A DNA stretch of 64,000 bases from JAHJGG01 sp041658785 (GTDB taxonomy: Bacteria; Patescibacteriota; Patescibacteriia; Magasanikbacterales; UBA922): contig JBAZZL010000001.1 of assembly GCA_041658785.1 (NCBI GenBank), positions 19,231-83,230 of the forward strand. The letters run 5' to 3'. The notes beneath the pieces were generated by a model that worked only from the letters and a program-made list of their open reading frames with translations, made no database searches and was not told the DNA's origin. Made by a program: the position numbers and the translations under genes. Below are positions 1 through 8,558 of this stretch, in pieces. Within the stretch, counting starts at the first letter, position 1; each line of letters begins with the position of its first letter.

Positions 1-27
1 CACAAAGCATCGTCAATCGGCCGAACT

Positions 28-1164
28 TTGCGCAAATCCAACTCATCGGTAGCGATGCTCAATAAAAGCATGCTGCTGGGCGCGGCAAAAATTGAAAAAA
101 TCAGGCGACTGACAAGCAAAAACCAGAGAAACTTAAAAGTTGGCATTGCTTGCAACATCTATGATGATTCCACCGGAGAAAAAGTGGAAAAGGAGCTAAT
201 GACAGTAGGAAAAAACATTGAGGCTACTCTGAACTCCAGGGGTTATCGGACAGAATTCTTGGATTTCAACAATATTGACAAAGTCTTTAATGAACTCAAG
301 CGAAGCGATATTGATTTGGTGTTTAATGTCTGCGAAAGAATAAACGACTCCAGCCTGCTTGAACCACACGTTGCCGCGTTGCTGGATATTCTGCAAGTGC
401 CATATACCGGGTCCAATCCTTTCACATTGGGGCTCTGCATAGATAAAATTAGAGTCAAAAAACTTTTGGCTTATCACAACATCCCAACACCTGATTGGGA
501 CTATGCTTATACGGTGGATGATAAAATCAGAAATGATCTGGAATATCCGTTGATTGTAAAACCAGCGAACACGGACAATTCAATCGGCATAACCAATGAA
601 TCGGTGGTCGTTGATGAGCCGGGACTCAAAAAACAAATAAAAAAGATTATAATTGATCTAAACAGTCCGGCTTTGATTGAAGAATATATCGAAGGCGACG
701 AGTACGATGTTCCCATTCTGGGCAGCGATGAAAATGATTTGCGAGTCATGCCATTGGTTCGTTCAATTTTTGACCGCATGCCGAAAGGAAAGTGGCATAT
801 TTTTTCTTATGATTCAAAGTATGGCGAAAAGGATTTCAAAAATTCTGGAATCACGCAACAATACCCGGCCAAAGGCGTAAACAAAAAATTGATTTCCCTG
901 ATTACCGAAATTTCTCTTGATACTTACAATATTTTGGACTGCCATGACTACGGCCGGATAGAGGTAAGAGTTGATGAAAATGACAACCCCTATGTGCTTG
1001 AGTTGAATCCAAATCCTTCTATTAATATTGGCAACTGTCTGCCGAAAGCGGCCGAACTAGCTGGCATGGATTATGGTGATTTTATAGAAGAAATAATTAG
1101 AATGAGCATCAAAAGGTATAAAAATCGCCCTCCCTATTATCATTTACAAGGCGGCATAATATAA
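28..1164 (+). CDS. ATP-grasp ligase, D-Ala-D-Ala ligase-like
   Basis: The protein has a ligase pre-ATP-grasp fold (KVGIACNIYDD, about residue 38) followed by an ATP-grasp domain: nucleotide-binding lysine in IVKPANTDNSIG (about 178), acidic EEYIEGDEYDVP loop, and metal-binding ELNPNPSINIG (about 325). This resembles D-alanine-D-alanine ligases, which make the peptidoglycan dipeptide using ATP. However, the C-terminal substrate loop differs from classical Ddl, so another carboxylate-amine ligation is possible. The frame is open to base 1 of the window. The TTG at 28 and ATG at 55 are both possible starts, and a start upstream of the window cannot be excluded. The family is clear; the substrate is not. 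Confidence 0.75.
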   Translation: MRKSNSSVAMLNKSMLLGAAKIEKIRRLTSKNQRNLKVGIACNIYDDSTGEKVEKELMTVGKNIEATLNSRGYRTEFLDFNNIDKVFNELKRSDIDLVFNVCERINDSSLLEPHVAALLDILQVPYTGSNPFTLGLCIDKIRVKKLLAYHNIPTPDWDYAYTVDDKIRNDLEYPLIVKPANTDNSIGITNESVVVDEPGLKKQIKKIIIDLNSPALIEEYIEGDEYDVPILGSDENDLRVMPLVRSIFDRMPKGKWHIFSYDSKYGEKDFKNSGITQQYPAKGVNKKLISLITEISLDTYNILDCHDYGRIEVRVDENDNPYVLELNPNPSINIGNCLPKAAELAGMDYGDFIEEIIRMSIKRYKNRPPYYHLQGGII

Positions 1165-1328
1165 ATCATCAACTGCGGCGGCTGCTTTGGCCTTGTTTTT
1201 TTTGCCGCCAGAACTATGCTGAGCTGCTAGCCGTCGGCTTTTTCGATTTTGACGATGGCGCCGGCGGCGGTTTGACTAAAAGCGTAATCTAGGCTAGAAT
1301 AAGAACAATTTATTATTAACAAATATCT

Positions 1329-2294
1329 ATGCTGACAATAAACCAAATTTTTGATCTGGCAATCAAAATGGCCGTCAAAGCTGATCCTCGCGGCGAAAAA
1401 GGAATCAAGGAGTATTTGAACGCCGTGGGCAAAGAGTATGAGGACGCCAAGCCAAAGGATAAAAGATTTTTTGACAGCGAAAAATTGACCAACCCTTACG
1501 CCGACAGCCGCGTTCATTTAGACGACGGCAAGACCGCGGTCAAACGGGTTTTGGTCGGCATTGACATTGACGGAGCGGAAATTATTTTGGCCAGCCAGCT
1601 AAATGAGCGGGGCAAAAAAATTGATTTGGTTATGGCCCACCACCCGCTTGGCCGCGGGTTGGCGGATCTGCATTCGGTAATGGATATGCAGGTGGAGATA
1701 TTTTTGAAAGCGGGCGTGCCGGTGCATGTGGCGGAAAAGGTGATGGCCGAGCGGATAAAAGAAGTGGGGCGCGGCCTGCACCCGATCAACCATTCCAAAA
1801 TTATTGACTTGGCGCGCCTGCTTGGCATCAATCTTTTGAACGTCCATACGCCCACCGATAATTTGGTGTATAAATATCTGAATGATTTTTTGATTAAAAA
1901 GAAAGTGCGGATCATCCGGGACGTAATTGACGCCCTGCTGGAGCTGCCGGAATACGAAGCGGCGGCGCGCCTGGGCGCCGGTCCGAAGATTTTTTCCGGC
2001 GATCCCGGTCATAAAGTAGGTAGATATATTTTGGAAATGACCGGGGGTACCAACCCTTCAGAAAAGGTTTATAAAGAATTATCTCGCTATGGAATCAGTA
2101 CCACGGTCGGCATGCACATGAAAGAACCCGCCCGCGAGTTGGCTTCCAAACACCACATGAACGTGGTAATTGCGGGACACATGGCATCAGATTCTTTGGG
2201 CATGAATTTATTTTTGGATGAGTTGGAGAAGAGAGGAGTAGAGATTGTGCCGTGCGGTGGGTTGATACGAGTGAGCAGAGTGAAGCAGAGGTAA
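1329..2294 (+). CDS. NIF3-like metal-binding protein (DUF34 family)
   Basis: A 321-residue protein resembling the NIF3/YbgI (DUF34) family, which forms hexameric rings with a dinuclear metal centre and whose cellular role is uncertain. The paired histidines in MAHHPLG (about residues 103-107) and the C-terminal VIAGHMASDSLG (about 280-291) match the two metal-binding segments of the family. The N-terminal extension (about 50 residues, charged) is longer than in YbgI. No Shine-Dalgarno sequence is visible before the ATG. The gene lies between the ATP-grasp ligase and ruvA, separated from ruvA by an AT-rich stretch of octamer repeats. Confidence 0.8.
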   Translation: MLTINQIFDLAIKMAVKADPRGEKGIKEYLNAVGKEYEDAKPKDKRFFDSEKLTNPYADSRVHLDDGKTAVKRVLVGIDIDGAEIILASQLNERGKKIDLVMAHHPLGRGLADLHSVMDMQVEIFLKAGVPVHVAEKVMAERIKEVGRGLHPINHSKIIDLARLLGINLLNVHTPTDNLVYKYLNDFLIKKKVRIIRDVIDALLELPEYEAAARLGAGPKIFSGDPGHKVGRYILEMTGGTNPSEKVYKELSRYGISTTVGMHMKEPARELASKHHMNVVIAGHMASDSLGMNLFLDELEKRGVEIVPCGGLIRVSRVKQR

Positions 2295-2329
2295 GGGTGA
2301 GGCAGGTGGAATTAAAAGTGTGGGATTGC

Positions 2330-2450
2330 AAGATACAGTTTTGAAGATTGAAAGATTACGATTTTTTGTTGGACAAAGTATTAGGATACAAAATGATCTT
2401 TTAATCTTCACTTCGCCAATAATCTTTTAATCTTTTAATCTTCTAATTTT
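2330..2450. repeat. AT-rich quasi-tandem octamer repeat
   Basis: The spacer before ruvA is mostly degenerate copies of an 8-base unit (AATCTTTT and its complement AAAGATTG), clearest at 2405-2450. The same unit occurs in frame inside polA at about 26632-26674 and 28473-28506. Confidence 0.7.
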
Positions 2451-2456
2451 TGAACC

Positions 2457-3032
2457 ATGATTTCCTCAATCCGCGGCACAACCGTCGCCAAAACCGCCAC
2501 CAGCGTTCATATTCAAACCTCCGGCGGTGTTGGCTATGAAATTTCTTTAACTCCGCTCCACGCGGCGAAGCTGGTTTTGAATAAGGAAGCGGAATTGCCG
2601 ACTTATTTGCGGGTGACGGAAAGCGCGCTGGATTTGTTCGGTTTTCAGAATGATGAAGAGAGAGGTTTTTTTATTTTATTGATTTCCGTTTCCGGCGTCG
2701 GCCCGAAGACCGCGTTGAACATTTTGTCTTTGGGATCGTTATCGGAAATAAAATCCGCCATCGCCCGCGGGGACGCGAAGTATCTTTCGGCGGTCAAGGG
2801 AATCGGGAGGAAGACGGCGGAGAGGTTGTGCGTGGAGCTTAAGTCAAAAATCACGAGGCACGAGGCATACAGCACGACGCAAACGAACGGCGGAGTGCTA
2901 TCTGAAGTAATAGACGGACTGGTTGCCTTGGGATATTCTCGGGAAGAGGCGCGGGAGGCGGTCGCGGGGGTGGAGAGCGAAGGGAAGACGACGGAGGGGA
3001 TTTTGAGAGAAGTTTTGAAGAATAAAAAATGA
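2457..3032 (+). CDS. ruvA: Holliday junction branch migration protein RuvA
   Basis: A 191-residue RuvA of normal family length. RuvA tetramers bind four-way junctions and load the RuvB helicase during recombination repair. The N-terminal OB fold begins MISSIRGTTVAK. Two helix-hairpin-helix motifs follow, SGVGPKTALN (about residues 80-89) and KGIGRKTAERL (about 115-125). The C-terminal domain III contains LVALGYSREEAREAV. The flexible linker between domains II and III (about residues 133-145) is encoded by sequence resembling the tRNA-associated hairpin family found elsewhere in the window. No ruvB or ruvC is adjacent. There is no obvious ribosome-binding site. Confidence 0.95.
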   Translation: MISSIRGTTVAKTATSVHIQTSGGVGYEISLTPLHAAKLVLNKEAELPTYLRVTESALDLFGFQNDEERGFFILLISVSGVGPKTALNILSLGSLSEIKSAIARGDAKYLSAVKGIGRKTAERLCVELKSKITRHEAYSTTQTNGGVLSEVIDGLVALGYSREEAREAVAGVESEGKTTEGILREVLKNKK

Positions 3033-3138
3033 TTAGAAATTGGTAATTGGTAATTGGTTACATTGTTAAATTGTTGTCGTGTTGTGGCGTTGCCGTGTTG
3101 CAGTATTGTTGTGTCATGGTTGAAAAATAAATTGGAAA

Positions 3139-3163
3139 CAAAAACCCCGGCCGCTCGGTCGGG
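3139..3163 (-). terminator. intrinsic terminator of the gyrA operon
   Basis: An 8-bp stem (CCCGGCCG paired with CGGTCGGG, one G-T pair) is followed on the minus strand by a run of T. It lies in the convergent ruvA/gyrA spacer. The rest of the spacer (3033-3228) is low-complexity repeat and half a tRNA-associated hairpin element (3193-3232). Confidence 0.75.
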
Positions 3164-3228
3164 ATTTGTATTTTATTTCATTATTCATTATTCATTTTGA
3201 GTCGTGTTGCGCGCCTCGTGCTTTGTGA

Positions 3229-5724
3229 TTACAAAAGCGCGATACTCGCCACCTTATCCCCCTCTTCCTTAAACCGCATCACGCGCACGCCTTGGGTGGC
3301 GCGGCCGAGAGTGGATACGGAATTGAGCGGAGTGCGGATCACCTGGCCTTTGACCGAGATCATCATCAGATCTTTTTCTTCGGTTCTGTTAATTACCCGC
3401 GCGCTGATAATTTTGCCGGTCTTGTCAGTAATGGCCATGGTCTTGATGCCAGAGCCGCCTCTGCCTTGCACTTTGTATTCATTCAAATTAGTGCGCTTAC
3501 CTAGGCCGTTTTCCGAAATTACCAAAAGCTCCAATACTTTTTGTCCTACCAGCTTGGGATCAATAATTTCCATTCCCACTATCGCGTCTTTGTTTGATTT
3601 AAGCCTAATGCCGCGCACGCCAGCCGCCGCCCGGCCCATGGCCCGCACATTTGTTTCCCTGATGCGGATTGATTGTCCGCCGGCAGTAACCATCATAATT
3701 TCGTCTTTGCCAGCGGATGGGTGCACCCATTCTAGCCTCTCGTCTTCTTTGAGCTTGACCGCGATTAGGCCTGATCGGCGAACATTGACAAAATCTTCTA
3801 TCTTGGTTTTTTTGATGGTTCCTTTGTTGGTAACCATTACCAAGAACGCGAATTTATTTATATCACCCATGGAGAGCATCACTGCCACTTTTTCATTCGG
3901 CGCCAGTTGCAAAAAGTTTACCATTGCTTGTCCTTTGGAAGTGCGGGTAGCTTGGGGAATATCATAAGCCATGAGTTGGAAGACTCGGCCGCGGCTGGTG
4001 AAGAACAGCATGTTATCATGAGTGTTGGTAGAGATGATTTGTTCTACCACATCCTCTTCTTTGGTAGTCAATCCAATTACGCCTTTGCCGCCCCGGCCTT
4101 GGGTTTTGAAAGTGTCGGGCGGCAGGCGCTTGATGTAGCCATCGTGAGTCATCATGACGATAGTTGGTTCGTTGGGGATGAGATCTTCCATGCTAAAGTC
4201 GCCTACGGCTCCGGCGACAATTTTGGTGCGGCGCTCATCGCCGTATTTTTCTTTAATTTCTTTAATTTCTTTTTTGATTAAATTCAAAACTTTTTTTGGA
4301 CTAGCCAGCAATTCTTGCAATTCTTTAATTTGAGTTATTTTCTCTTTAAGCTCATCCAAAACTCTTTGCCTTTCCATATTAGCCAGTTGTTGCAGGCGCA
4401 TCTCAAGAATAGCCGCCGCCTGGCGGTCAGTAAACTTGAATTTGCTCATCAAGTTTGTTTTGGCGATATCTTTGTCTTTGGATTTGCGAATGACGCTGAT
4501 TACCGCGTCGATTTTATCAATCGCCTTTTTCAGACCTTCAAGAATGTGGGCGCGTTCTTTGGCCACATTCAAATCAAACTGGGTTCGGCGGGTAATTATT
4601 TCTTGCCGGTGTTTGATATATTCTTCCAAGACTGATTTCAAATTCATCAGGCGCGGCTGGATTCTTTCTACTAAAGCAATCATGTTTACGTGGAAAGTAG
4701 TTTGCAGTTCAGTAAGATTGAACAAGCGATTCAAAACTTTTTTGGGATAAGAATCTTTTTTAAGGTCAATTACCACGCGCACGCCATCTTTGTTGGATTC
4801 ATCGCGCAGATCTTTGATCCCATCAATTTTTTTCTCTTGCACCAAAGAAGCGATTTTTTCAATCAATTTCGCCTTGTTGATTTGATAAGGAATTTCGGTG
4901 ATCACAATCTGAAATAAGCCGCCCTTATCTTCTTGGATTTCTGTCTGTCCGCGCAGGACAATGCCGCCGCGTCCGGTGGCATACGCGGCAATGATGTCTT
5001 TTTTATTATAAATAATACCGCCCGTAGGAAAATCCGGTCCTTTGACAAATTGCATCAATTCTTCAATCGTGGCTTTCGGGTCGTCAATCAAATGGGCGGC
5101 GGCAGCGCATAACTCTGACAAATTGTGCGGCGGAATATTCGTCGCCATGCCGACAGCAATACCCATGCTTCCATTCAAAAGTAAGTTTGGCAGCTTGCTT
5201 GGCAGCACCCTCGGCTCTTTGGTGGAGCTGTCATAGTTCGGGGTAAAATCAACCGTTTCTTTTTCAATATCAAAAAGCATTTCTTCGGCAATTGATTGCA
5301 GTTTGGCTTCGGTATAGCGCATAGCCGCGGCGCTGTCTCCATCCATAGAACCAAAATTGCCCTGGCCATCAATCAAGGGATTTCTCATGCTAAAGTCCTG
5401 CGCCATTCTAACCAAAGAATCATAAATAGCGGCATCGCCATGGGGATGGTATTTAGCCATTACTTCACCCACCACATGAGCCGATTTTCTAAATTTTGCG
5501 TTGTGCCTTAGGCCGATTTTCCACATGGCATAAAGAATTCTACGGTGAACCGGCTTAAGACCGTCTCGGACATCGGGCAGGGCGCGCGACACAATGACAC
5601 TCATTGCATAATCCAAATAGGAACGTTTCATTTCATCAACCAGCTGGATTGGCTCAATTCTGCCGGTCGGCGCTTTTGGCTCGCCTGGCCGCGGCATGGA
5701 TTTTAACATTTGTTTCTTTGGCAT
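3229..5724 (-). CDS. gyrA: DNA gyrase subunit A
   Basis: An 831-residue type IIA topoisomerase A subunit, which cuts and rejoins DNA while GyrB supplies ATP-driven strand passage. The catalytic tyrosine is Tyr137 in AAMRYTE. The C-terminal beta-pinwheel carries QGRGGKGV, a GyrA-box-like sequence (near residue 545), which favours gyrase over topoisomerase IV. In the quinolone-binding region, HGDAAIYD places Ala98 where E. coli GyrA has Ser83, with Asp102 at the Asp87 position. It is the last gene of a three-gene minus-strand operon, 7 bp after the small membrane protein. gyrB is not in the window. Confidence 0.95.
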   Translation of the reverse strand: MPKKQMLKSMPRPGEPKAPTGRIEPIQLVDEMKRSYLDYAMSVIVSRALPDVRDGLKPVHRRILYAMWKIGLRHNAKFRKSAHVVGEVMAKYHPHGDAAIYDSLVRMAQDFSMRNPLIDGQGNFGSMDGDSAAAMRYTEAKLQSIAEEMLFDIEKETVDFTPNYDSSTKEPRVLPSKLPNLLLNGSMGIAVGMATNIPPHNLSELCAAAAHLIDDPKATIEELMQFVKGPDFPTGGIIYNKKDIIAAYATGRGGIVLRGQTEIQEDKGGLFQIVITEIPYQINKAKLIEKIASLVQEKKIDGIKDLRDESNKDGVRVVIDLKKDSYPKKVLNRLFNLTELQTTFHVNMIALVERIQPRLMNLKSVLEEYIKHRQEIITRRTQFDLNVAKERAHILEGLKKAIDKIDAVISVIRKSKDKDIAKTNLMSKFKFTDRQAAAILEMRLQQLANMERQRVLDELKEKITQIKELQELLASPKKVLNLIKKEIKEIKEKYGDERRTKIVAGAVGDFSMEDLIPNEPTIVMMTHDGYIKRLPPDTFKTQGRGGKGVIGLTTKEEDVVEQIISTNTHDNMLFFTSRGRVFQLMAYDIPQATRTSKGQAMVNFLQLAPNEKVAVMLSMGDINKFAFLVMVTNKGTIKKTKIEDFVNVRRSGLIAVKLKEDERLEWVHPSAGKDEIMMVTAGGQSIRIRETNVRAMGRAAAGVRGIRLKSNKDAIVGMEIIDPKLVGQKVLELLVISENGLGKRTNLNEYKVQGRGGSGIKTMAITDKTGKIISARVINRTEEKDLMMISVKGQVIRTPLNSVSTLGRATQGVRVMRFKEEGDKVASIALL

Positions 5725-5731
5725 AAAAAAA

Positions 5732-6313
5732 TTAAAATTCAGTTGTTGTGTTTTCGGTTGATGTTGATGTTGATGTTGATGTTGCAGTACTGGTCACTGC
5801 CCCAAACAGTCCTGCCAACGTTTCTCTAATTGCTTCTTCGGCGGTTATTTGCCTCGGCTGTTCTGGGACTCCATTTTCTTTTTTGATTTCCTGTTTTACG
5901 CCTTCTGCGTTCTCAGCAATCGCTTCCTTGCTTTGTTGTGAAAGTCTGGAAAAAATCGAGCCAAGATCTTCGCCAGCCGAACCCAAAATTTCGCTTTTTA
6001 TATTTTTCTGGCTGAAGTCGTTGATCATCGTTTTAACATTCCAGCTCCACATGATAAAAATCGCTGCCGCGAGCGCAATCACGCCAAACCACATCAACCC
6101 TCTCCCCTGTTTCGGGGGTTGATAATAAGTTTGCCTGCCTCGTTTTTGGTTCTCAGCCTTGCTCGGGGGCGCCGCTTGGTCCGACGGTCTCTCTTGCCTG
6201 AAGACGGCCTCTTCCAAAATAAAACCGGGAATTGATTCGACCGCATGGGCAATGTCTTTTTTAATCTTGCTTTTGGCCGCGCGCTTTGCTTTTTGTCTAA
6301 TTCTTCTTTTCAT
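5732..6313 (-). CDS. small single-pass membrane protein, unknown function
   Basis: I do not recognise this 193-residue protein. The N-terminus is strongly basic (RRIRQKAKRAAKSKIKK). One membrane helix lies at about residues 75-97, followed by a region that may form a coiled coil. The last 20 residues are almost all Ser/Thr and are encoded by a six-base microsatellite (5758-5785). The gene sits between the MBL-fold gene (24 bp upstream) and gyrA (7 bp downstream), so co-transcription is likely. The topology suggests a cytoplasmic basic head and an external Thr/Ser-rich tail. Confidence 0.7.
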   Translation of the reverse strand: MKRRIRQKAKRAAKSKIKKDIAHAVESIPGFILEEAVFRQERPSDQAAPPSKAENQKRGRQTYYQPPKQGRGLMWFGVIALAAAIFIMWSWNVKTMINDFSQKNIKSEILGSAGEDLGSIFSRLSQQSKEAIAENAEGVKQEIKKENGVPEQPRQITAEEAIRETLAGLFGAVTSTATSTSTSTSTENTTTEF

Positions 6314-6337
6314 GATTATCGGGGTTATCGACGCTAT

Positions 6338-6949
6338 TTATTCCTTGTATAATAAGGCGACTGTTGTTTCTTCTTGCGGTAATTCTTTTTTCTTTAAAAT
6401 TATTTTCTTTTCAGGTTTTAGGCTGCAGCCAATTTCTTTGAGAAACATTTGCTCCGTGCCTGCCTGCGGATCGTTGTCAGATCTAAATGCTGTTGGAATA
6501 ATTATTCGAGGTTCAATAATACTAACAACCTTCATCGCTCCTTCTGGCGTCAAAGCATCCTTCGCTCCAACCGGCAAGCACAAAACATCCACGCCGGATA
6601 ACACATCAAGGGCTTGGTTTGGCGGTGTTTGGCCAATTAATCCGAGATGCCCCACGCTTATGCCTTCGGCATCAATACGGACAACAATTGTCCCGGGTTC
6701 CCGTCCTGCCGCCGCAGTAACCAAAACGCCTTTTGTTTCGCATTCTCCAGGAGCTGAAAGTATAAATGGATCGCCAGAAAGCGTAATTGATCCTTTTTCT
6801 CCCCGAGTAAACAGCGCGATGTCCGGCGCCAAGCTCCTGGGAAAGCTGCCATGCGCTGGCCGATATGGATCAATAACAACAACCACATCCTTGCCGGCGT
6901 GCTTGGTCTGAATTTTTATCGCTGTGGTTCCGAGCCAAGTAAAATGCAT
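6338..6949 (-). CDS. MBL-fold-like protein lacking the metal-binding motif
   Basis: A 203-residue protein shaped like UlaG-type metallo-beta-lactamase-fold hydrolases: it starts FTWLGTTAIKIQT, then VVVIDPY, and ends with the core strands IIIPTAF. The expected HxHxDH zinc motif after the second core strand is absent. That position reads DIALFTRGEKG, and later histidine ligands are also missing, so hydrolase activity is doubtful. It is the first gene of the operon leading to gyrA, behind a good promoter at 7000-7028. A structural or ligand-binding role is possible, but this is inference. Confidence 0.7.
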   Translation of the reverse strand: MHFTWLGTTAIKIQTKHAGKDVVVVIDPYRPAHGSFPRSLAPDIALFTRGEKGSITLSGDPFILSAPGECETKGVLVTAAAGREPGTIVVRIDAEGISVGHLGLIGQTPPNQALDVLSGVDVLCLPVGAKDALTPEGAMKVVSIIEPRIIIPTAFRSDNDPQAGTEQMFLKEIGCSLKPEKKIILKKKELPQEETTVALLYKE

Positions 6950-6999
6950 ATGTGTTCAAACTTTAGCTAAAAAAACGAAAAATGTAAGATTGTGGAGAT

Positions 7000-7028
7000 A
7001 TTATAGAGGATTTTAAAGGAGTTTGCAA
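7000..7028 (-). promoter_or_regulatory. sigma70-type promoter, MBL-orf-gyrA operon
   Basis: On the minus strand TTGCAA (7023-7028) and TATAAT (7000-7005) are separated by 17 bp. The predicted transcript starts about 44 nt before the MBL-fold ATG. It is back to back with the rpsA promoter. Confidence 0.65.
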
Positions 7029-7035
7029 GAGGCGC

Positions 7036-7064
7036 TTGCCACGCGACAACTGTTATGTTATAGT
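7036..7064 (+). promoter_or_regulatory. sigma70-type promoter of the S1-domain gene
   Basis: TTGCCA (7036-7041) and TATAGT (7059-7064) are separated by 17 bp. The leader to the ATG is about 130 nt and can form a stem between 7101-7110 and 7152-7163 (AAAAAGGGCG with CGCCCTCTTTTT), a possible site of ribosomal-protein autoregulation. Confidence 0.6.
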
Positions 7065-7198
7065 ATTCTGGCTCCAAAACCCAAAACCTTTTGTACAGCC
7101 AAAAAGGGCGGGGCGGCGGGCAGTGCATATACCCAAGTCCAGGCACAAGGACGCCCTCTTTTTGGGGGGTTAAATTTAAAAGTGGGGGGTAAGTATTT

Positions 7199-8491
7199 AT
7201 GATGGCAATAAATGAAAAAGTAAAGGGGCAGTTTGCCGAACTGCTCAAAGATTATTCCGTCAACATCCCAAATGTTGGTGACATAGTTAAAGGCACGGTC
7301 ATTTCTATCGATCGAGGCATAGTGCGAATTGACATTAGCGGTATAGCCACAGGTGTGGTGCGCGGCAAAGAATTGTTTGCCGAATCGCAGGAATATACTA
7401 ATATTGCGGCCGGGGATGAGGTTGAAGCAACCGTCTTGGAGCAAGAAAACGAAACTGGCGAGATGGAGATGTCTTTTCGCAGCGCCGGCAATCAGCGCGT
7501 ATGGAATCGCATGGAACAATTTCTAAAAGACGGCATCACCCTTTCTTCCAAAGTGCTGCAGGCCAACAAAGGCGGGCTGATGATGCAGGTTGACGCGCTG
7601 GCTGGATTTCTGCCAGTTTCTCAACTCAACCCAGACCACTATCCTCGCGTTCCCGGCGGAGACAAGAATCGTATTTTGGAACACCTCAAACAACTTATTG
7701 GCAAAGAAATTCAGGTTAAAATAATTGACGTAAATCAAAAAGAAGAAAAATTAATAGTTTCAGAAAAAGCGGCCTGGGAGGATGACCAAAAAGCGGTGCT
7801 GGACGCATACAAAATTGGCGATACGATCGAGGGCGAGATAAGCGCGCTTACTTCATTTGGCGCCTTTGTAAAATTTGGCGACGGGCTGGAAGGTTTAGTT
7901 CATATTTCCGAAATTGTTTGGCAGCGAATTGACCACCCTAGAGATATTTTAAAAGTCGGCGACATTGTCAAAGCCCAAATAATTGATCTAAATAAATCCA
8001 AAATCTATTTATCAATCAAGCGGCTGATCAATGACCCCTGGAAATCGGTAAAGGATAAATATAAAACCGGACAAATCGTAGAAGGCGAAGTGCACAAGAT
8101 AGAACCTTTTGGCCTAATGGTAAAATTGGATGAAGACATTCACGGATTGGCGCATATTTCCGAATTATCAAACAAACAAATTCATTCTGTTGATGAGCTG
8201 AGAACCGTGTTTGAAGTTGGAAAAAAATATCAGTTTGAGATTGTCAGCATTGAGCCTGCGGAGCATAGATTGGGATTAAAAATCGGGGGCGTAAAAGGAA
8301 GAAATGAAAAATTTAAAGACCAAAAAGCAGGAGAAAGCGAACCACCAGAAGCGCCGGAAGCAAAAGAGAGGCCGGCAAAAGAATCAAAGCTAAAAAAAGA
8401 GAAAAAAAGAGCGCCAAAAATATCAGGTGATAAAGCACCGCCAGCAGAAAAAAAAGAGGAGAAGAGTGAGGCTGAAGAAATAAAAAGTTAA
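7199..8491 (+). CDS. rpsA: 30S ribosomal protein S1-like protein, four S1 domains
   Basis: A 430-residue protein with four S1 RNA-binding domains at about residues 25-96, 113-190, 207-276 and 292-365 (for example GLEGLVHISEI in the third and DIHGLAHISEL in the fourth). A Lys/Glu-rich disordered tail fills 366-430. S1 helps mRNAs bind the 30S subunit. E. coli S1 has six domains, while four-domain forms occur in many other bacteria, so this is the probable S1. ATG occurs twice in tandem (7199 and 7202), with a G-run upstream. The gene has its own promoter and a perfect downstream hairpin terminator. Confidence 0.85.
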   Translation: MMAINEKVKGQFAELLKDYSVNIPNVGDIVKGTVISIDRGIVRIDISGIATGVVRGKELFAESQEYTNIAAGDEVEATVLEQENETGEMEMSFRSAGNQRVWNRMEQFLKDGITLSSKVLQANKGGLMMQVDALAGFLPVSQLNPDHYPRVPGGDKNRILEHLKQLIGKEIQVKIIDVNQKEEKLIVSEKAAWEDDQKAVLDAYKIGDTIEGEISALTSFGAFVKFGDGLEGLVHISEIVWQRIDHPRDILKVGDIVKAQIIDLNKSKIYLSIKRLINDPWKSVKDKYKTGQIVEGEVHKIEPFGLMVKLDEDIHGLAHISELSNKQIHSVDELRTVFEVGKKYQFEIVSIEPAEHRLGLKIGGVKGRNEKFKDQKAGESEPPEAPEAKERPAKESKLKKEKKRAPKISGDKAPPAEKKEEKSEAEEIKS

Positions 8492-8501
8492 AACAACAAA
8501 T

Positions 8502-8530
8502 AAAACACTCCAGACCAGCTGGAGTGTTTT
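8502..8530 (+). terminator. intrinsic terminator after rpsA
   Basis: A perfect 12-bp stem (AAAACACTCCAG with CTGGAGTGTTTT) with a five-base loop. The symmetrical A and T tracts mean it can also serve the convergent FMN reductase gene. Confidence 0.85.
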
Positions 8531-8558
8531 GATTTCTTGAGATGCGGCGGGGTATCCT

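Noticed and set aside
3197..3967. Long plus-strand frame opposite gyrA
   Set aside because: Antisense shadow of the well-conserved gyrA reading frame.
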